Both the position numbers and the translations under genes were made by a program. The notes below the pieces were generated by a model, which saw only the letters and a program-made list of their open reading frames with translations, had not been told where the DNA came from and made no database searches. Below, piece after piece: positions 7,559-10,000 of a stretch of DNA of 10,000 bases. This DNA is from Zetaproteobacteria bacterium (GTDB lineage Bacteria > Pseudomonadota > Zetaproteobacteria > Mariprofundales > Mariprofundaceae), in the NCBI GenBank assembly GCA_021545595.1, contig JAJRVG010000151.1, forward strand, positions 1 through 10,000, written 5' to 3'. The number at the start of each line of letters is the position of its first letter. Position 1 is the first letter of the stretch.

Positions 7559-7903
7559 CTATTTGTCTAAAAAATTCTGAATTGTGGTAACCATCCGGTC
7601 AATCACTGCTTTAAGGTCCATCAGTTGCTCATCCAGCCGCTCCTGTACCCCATGCCGCAATGCTTTCTCCATGAATATGGCTGCACGGCTCAACTCCTCT
7701 GCAGCAAAGGTGGCTCCCAGCCCTTTCAGGGTATGGGCAATAATCCCGGCATCATGGTAGCGCTGTTCACTGACAGCTGTTTCAATCCTCTCCCCTGCAT
7801 CTGCGTAATAATCGATAAAGTCCTGTAGTGTTTCATTCAGCAGTAAGCTGTCACCACCCATCCCTGAAAGTGCTTTCTCAAAATCGATCATTGGCAGCCC
7901 CAC
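7559..7903 (-). CDS. Stand-alone HPt (histidine phosphotransfer) domain protein
   Basis: This small cytoplasmic protein (114 aa) consists of one HPt domain, a four-helix bundle that passes phosphoryl groups between receiver domains of hybrid histidine kinases and response regulators. The signature AHTLKGLGATFAAEEL places the phosphorylated histidine at residue 57, with the usual K-G three and four residues on. The preceding helix (ETLQDFIDYYADAGERIETAV) and the following one (LSRAAIFMEKALRHG) fit the fold. Start: GTG at 7901-7903 has a GGGAGG purine tract about 10 nt upstream; an internal ATG four codons on (MIDFEKAL) is an equally sensible start. No sensor kinase or response regulator is adjacent, so its relay partners are unknown. 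It lies downstream of deaD on the same strand but probably has its own transcription unit. Confidence 0.88.
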   Translation of the reverse strand: MGLPMIDFEKALSGMGGDSLLLNETLQDFIDYYADAGERIETAVSEQRYHDAGIIAHTLKGLGATFAAEELSRAAIFMEKALRHGVQERLDEQLMDLKAVIDRMVTTIQNFLDK

Positions 7904-8012
7904 ATCTCACAACCCTCCCCGAAAGACGAACAGCTATAACTATAGACTATAAAAAAACAGAAGGTATCGCATATGGATGTGATGTCTTTAAACTGGAGAA
8001 ACCCTCCAGCCT
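7904..8012 (-). promoter_or_regulatory. Intergenic region upstream of HPt gene with three CTATA repeats
   Basis: This 109-nt gap between the deaD stop and the HPt start probably contains the HPt promoter. CTATA occurs three times with spacings of 1 and 2 nt (7934-7938, 7940-7944, 7947-7951), making overlapping palindromes such as TATAGACTATA (7941-7951), followed by an A-run (7951-7957). Read on the - strand these give several TATAGT-type candidates for a -10 box. No convincing -35 hexamer was found, so the promoter itself is inferred. Confidence 0.35.
7984..8009 (-). terminator. Candidate Rho-independent terminator of deaD
   Basis: Just 3 nt after the deaD stop codon, on the - strand, CTGGAG-GGTTT-CTCCAG forms a perfect 6-bp stem (7993-7998 with 8004-8009) followed by TTTAAAGAC. 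The T-tract is short, so the terminator is moderate at best. Its position directly after deaD and before the HPt gene suggests the two are mostly transcribed separately. Confidence 0.5.
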
Positions 8013-9926
8013 CTATTTGCGAGGGCGCTTTTTGATCTGCCCGGAGTGGCTGCCGCGTGACCTGCGCTCTCCACCGCTTCCCTGCCTGCCCCCTGATCGG
8101 CTCATCGGTTTGCGGCGTTTCCCTCTCCCTTTTGAAAATCCACCCTCTGAGAATCCGGCATCTTCCATTTTTGAAGCGTTGAGTTCGCGACCTGACACGC
8201 GAACCCTCTTCAAGGTATTAAAAATTGCTTTTGGCATACCTTCAGGAAGATCCACAGTAGTGTAGTTTTCCTGAATATTAACCTTGCTGATAAACTCACT
8301 TTCGATCCCGATCTCATTGGCAATAGCGCCGACAATATTGCCCGGTTTCACACCATGGGACTCTCCCACTTCCAGACGATAACGTTCCATGCCACGGCCC
8401 GGTTTTGGCAGACTGCTCTCATCCACCATCGGAGTACTTTTTGGAGCACGTTTTGGTGGCTCTCTGCCTTCACGGGCATCACCACGAGGGGGGCTTCTTC
8501 TGCTTCCGGGAGATGGCGAACGATCCCGGCCACGGCCCGGCTCACGTCTGGACTCACGCCGCGGGGCACGCTCTTCCCTTTGTGGAACACTTTGCGGAGT
8601 ACTCTTCACCAGCAGTGGCCTGTCACCCTGCACCATTCGCGCCAGTGCTGCCGCAACCTCAATGGCAGGAATATTATGCTCCTGTGTGTACTGCTCAACA
8701 ATCTGTGAGAACATCTCCATATTCTCTTCGGCCAGCGTATCCGTGATACGCTGCTTAAAGCCTGCAATACGTTTATCGTTAATATCTTCAGTCGTCGGCA
8801 TCTCCAGCTTCTCAATCTTCTGCCGGGTTGCACGCTCAATCGAAGCAAGCATACGCTGCTCACGGGGTGCCACAAACAGGATTGCCTCACCACTGCGCCC
8901 CGCACGGCCTGTTCTGCCGATGCGGTGCACATAAGACTCGGTATCATGGGGAACATCGTAGTTAATCACATGGCTGACGCGCTCTACATCCAGGCCGCGG
9001 GCGGCCACATCGGTTGCAACAATAATATCAAGATGGCCTTTTTTCAGGCGGTTAATGACCTGCTCACGCTGTTTCTGTGCAATATCACCATTCAGGGCTG
9101 CTGCGGCATAACCACGCGCTTCAAGCTTCTCGGCAATCTCGACCGTCGCTGTTTTGGTGCGCACAAAAATGATTACGCCATCAAAGGGCTCCGCCTCCAG
9201 AATACGGGTAAGCACATCCATCTTATTACGCCCACTGACTGTCCAGTAGCGCTGGCGAATGGTCATGGCCGTAGTGGTTTTCCCCCTGATTGAAATCTGT
9301 TCCGGGTTATTCAGGTGCTTCTCTGCAATTTTACGAATCACCGGTGGCATGGTTGCGGAGAAGAGCGCGATCTGACGTGACGGTGGTGTCTGCTCAAGAA
9401 CCCACTTCACATCATCAATAAAACCCATGCGAAGCATCTCATCGGCTTCATCAAGCACCAGTGTTTTCAGATTGTCCAGCTTCAACGTACCCCGGCGCAT
9501 ATGATCCATAACACGGCCCGGCGTACCGACCACCACATGCGTGCCACGTTTCAACTGACGCAATTGAATGCCGTAGTCCTGACCGCCATAGATCGGCAGC
9601 ACGTGGAAACCTTTCATGTGGTGTGCATACTTCTGAAAAGCTTCGGCCACCTGAATCGCCAGCTCACGCGTTGGTGCTAAAACCAGCACCTGCGGATCAT
9701 GTTCATTGAGATCAATACGGGAAAGAATCGGCAGCGCAAAGGCAGCAGTCTTACCCGTACCTGTCTGGGCCTGCCCCAGCACATCGCGGCCATCGAGCAC
9801 GTAAGGAATAATCTGAGCCTGGATGGGCGTTGGTGACTCATAGCCCACCTCATCCAGTATTTTAAGCAGGGGCGGGATAAGATTCAGCTCACTGAATGCG
9901 GGCTGGGCACTGTTTTCTTCTGTCAT
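8013..9926 (-). CDS. deaD: DEAD-box ATP-dependent RNA helicase DeaD/CsdA
   Basis: This ATP-dependent RNA helicase remodels RNA duplexes; its family acts in large ribosomal subunit assembly, mRNA decay and cold adaptation. The 637 residues match E. coli DeaD (629). Motifs in order: Q-motif (FSELNLIPPLLKILDEVGY, PTPIQ, 11-35), Walker A AQTGTGKT (53-60), PTRELA (85-90), TPGR (135-138), DEAD (159-162), SAT (190-192), IIFVRT (252-257), ATDVAARGLD (304-313), HRIGRTGR (334-341). A basic, Arg/Pro-rich linker (about 445-500) precedes a DbpA-type RNA-binding domain (about 514-585) and a Gly/Arg/Lys-rich tail (590-637). Start: ATG 9924-9926 has AAGGTG 5 nt upstream; the frame extends to a GTG at 9974 but lacks a good SD, and the added residues precede the normal DeaD N-terminus. 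The product is complete. Only 74 nt of upstream DNA is in the window, so its promoter and any cold-shock leader cannot be judged. Confidence 0.96.
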   Translation of the reverse strand: MTEENSAQPAFSELNLIPPLLKILDEVGYESPTPIQAQIIPYVLDGRDVLGQAQTGTGKTAAFALPILSRIDLNEHDPQVLVLAPTRELAIQVAEAFQKYAHHMKGFHVLPIYGGQDYGIQLRQLKRGTHVVVGTPGRVMDHMRRGTLKLDNLKTLVLDEADEMLRMGFIDDVKWVLEQTPPSRQIALFSATMPPVIRKIAEKHLNNPEQISIRGKTTTAMTIRQRYWTVSGRNKMDVLTRILEAEPFDGVIIFVRTKTATVEIAEKLEARGYAAAALNGDIAQKQREQVINRLKKGHLDIIVATDVAARGLDVERVSHVINYDVPHDTESYVHRIGRTGRAGRSGEAILFVAPREQRMLASIERATRQKIEKLEMPTTEDINDKRIAGFKQRITDTLAEENMEMFSQIVEQYTQEHNIPAIEVAAALARMVQGDRPLLVKSTPQSVPQREERAPRRESRREPGRGRDRSPSPGSRRSPPRGDAREGREPPKRAPKSTPMVDESSLPKPGRGMERYRLEVGESHGVKPGNIVGAIANEIGIESEFISKVNIQENYTTVDLPEGMPKAIFNTLKRVRVSGRELNASKMEDAGFSEGGFSKGRGKRRKPMSRSGGRQGSGGERRSRGSHSGQIKKRPRK

Positions 9927-10000
9927 GGTTACACCTTCGGATATGGCCGGATCGCGAAGAATGCACGTATCCACATGAAGAAACCATGATGGAGTTGCCT

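Noticed and set aside
7828..8265. A 145-codon + strand frame spanning the HPt 5' end and the deaD 3' end
   Set aside because: It overlaps two well-supported genes in antisense and crosses a terminator-like hairpin and promoter region; no family resemblance.
9927..9974. An N-terminal extension of the helicase to a GTG at 9974
   Set aside because: The internal ATG at 9926 has a well-placed AAGGTG and gives the normal DeaD N-terminus; the extra 16 residues do not look like part of the protein.
1..10000. CRISPR arrays, tRNA or rRNA genes, known riboswitches
   Set aside because: No regularly spaced repeats, cloverleaf-like sequences or rRNA-like segments were seen on either strand; almost all sequence is accounted for by protein genes.

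Overview
This window comes from a Gram-negative bacterium, most likely a proteobacterium. It encodes a tripartite RND efflux pump with lipoprotein outer-membrane and periplasmic subunits, a YgiQ-type radical SAM protein and a DeaD-type RNA helicase carrying a DbpA-like RNA-binding domain. Base composition looks close to balanced by eye. I cannot assign a genus.

Layout. (1) Positions 1-1568 hold the C-terminal two thirds of a ygiQ gene on the + strand; its 5' end lies outside the window. Its last ~40 codons look foreign: they run through what appears to be a decayed 3' end of an IS30-family transposase in another frame. (2) Positions 1632-7345 are a compact + strand operon: an outer-membrane factor lipoprotein (NodT/OprM type), a membrane-fusion lipoprotein and an RND inner-membrane permease, with a 12-nt gap and then a 4-nt overlap. 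A plausible sigma70-type promoter lies just upstream, inside the end of the ygiQ reading frame. (3) Positions 7346-7558 carry no intact gene. They contain a second copy of a 39-bp piece of ygiQ, in the same reading frame, followed by an arginine-rich tail and a stop: a ygiQ 3' remnant. (4) Positions 7559-7903 (- strand) encode a stand-alone HPt phosphotransfer protein. (5) Positions 8013-9926 (- strand) encode the DEAD-box helicase DeaD/CsdA; its upstream region is cut by the window end.

How it fits together. The three pump genes form one envelope-spanning exporter, translationally coupled between the last two, with no regulator gene beside them. The most notable structural feature is that the pump operon lies between two direct copies of a ygiQ 3' segment 6,056 bp apart, with an IS-like scar next to the left copy. 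This suggests the operon was inserted at, or rearranged into, the 3' end of ygiQ. HPt and DeaD are ordinary cellular genes, and nothing here shows a functional link between them and the pump. I see no rRNA, tRNA, CRISPR array, intact mobile element or clearly new multi-gene system.
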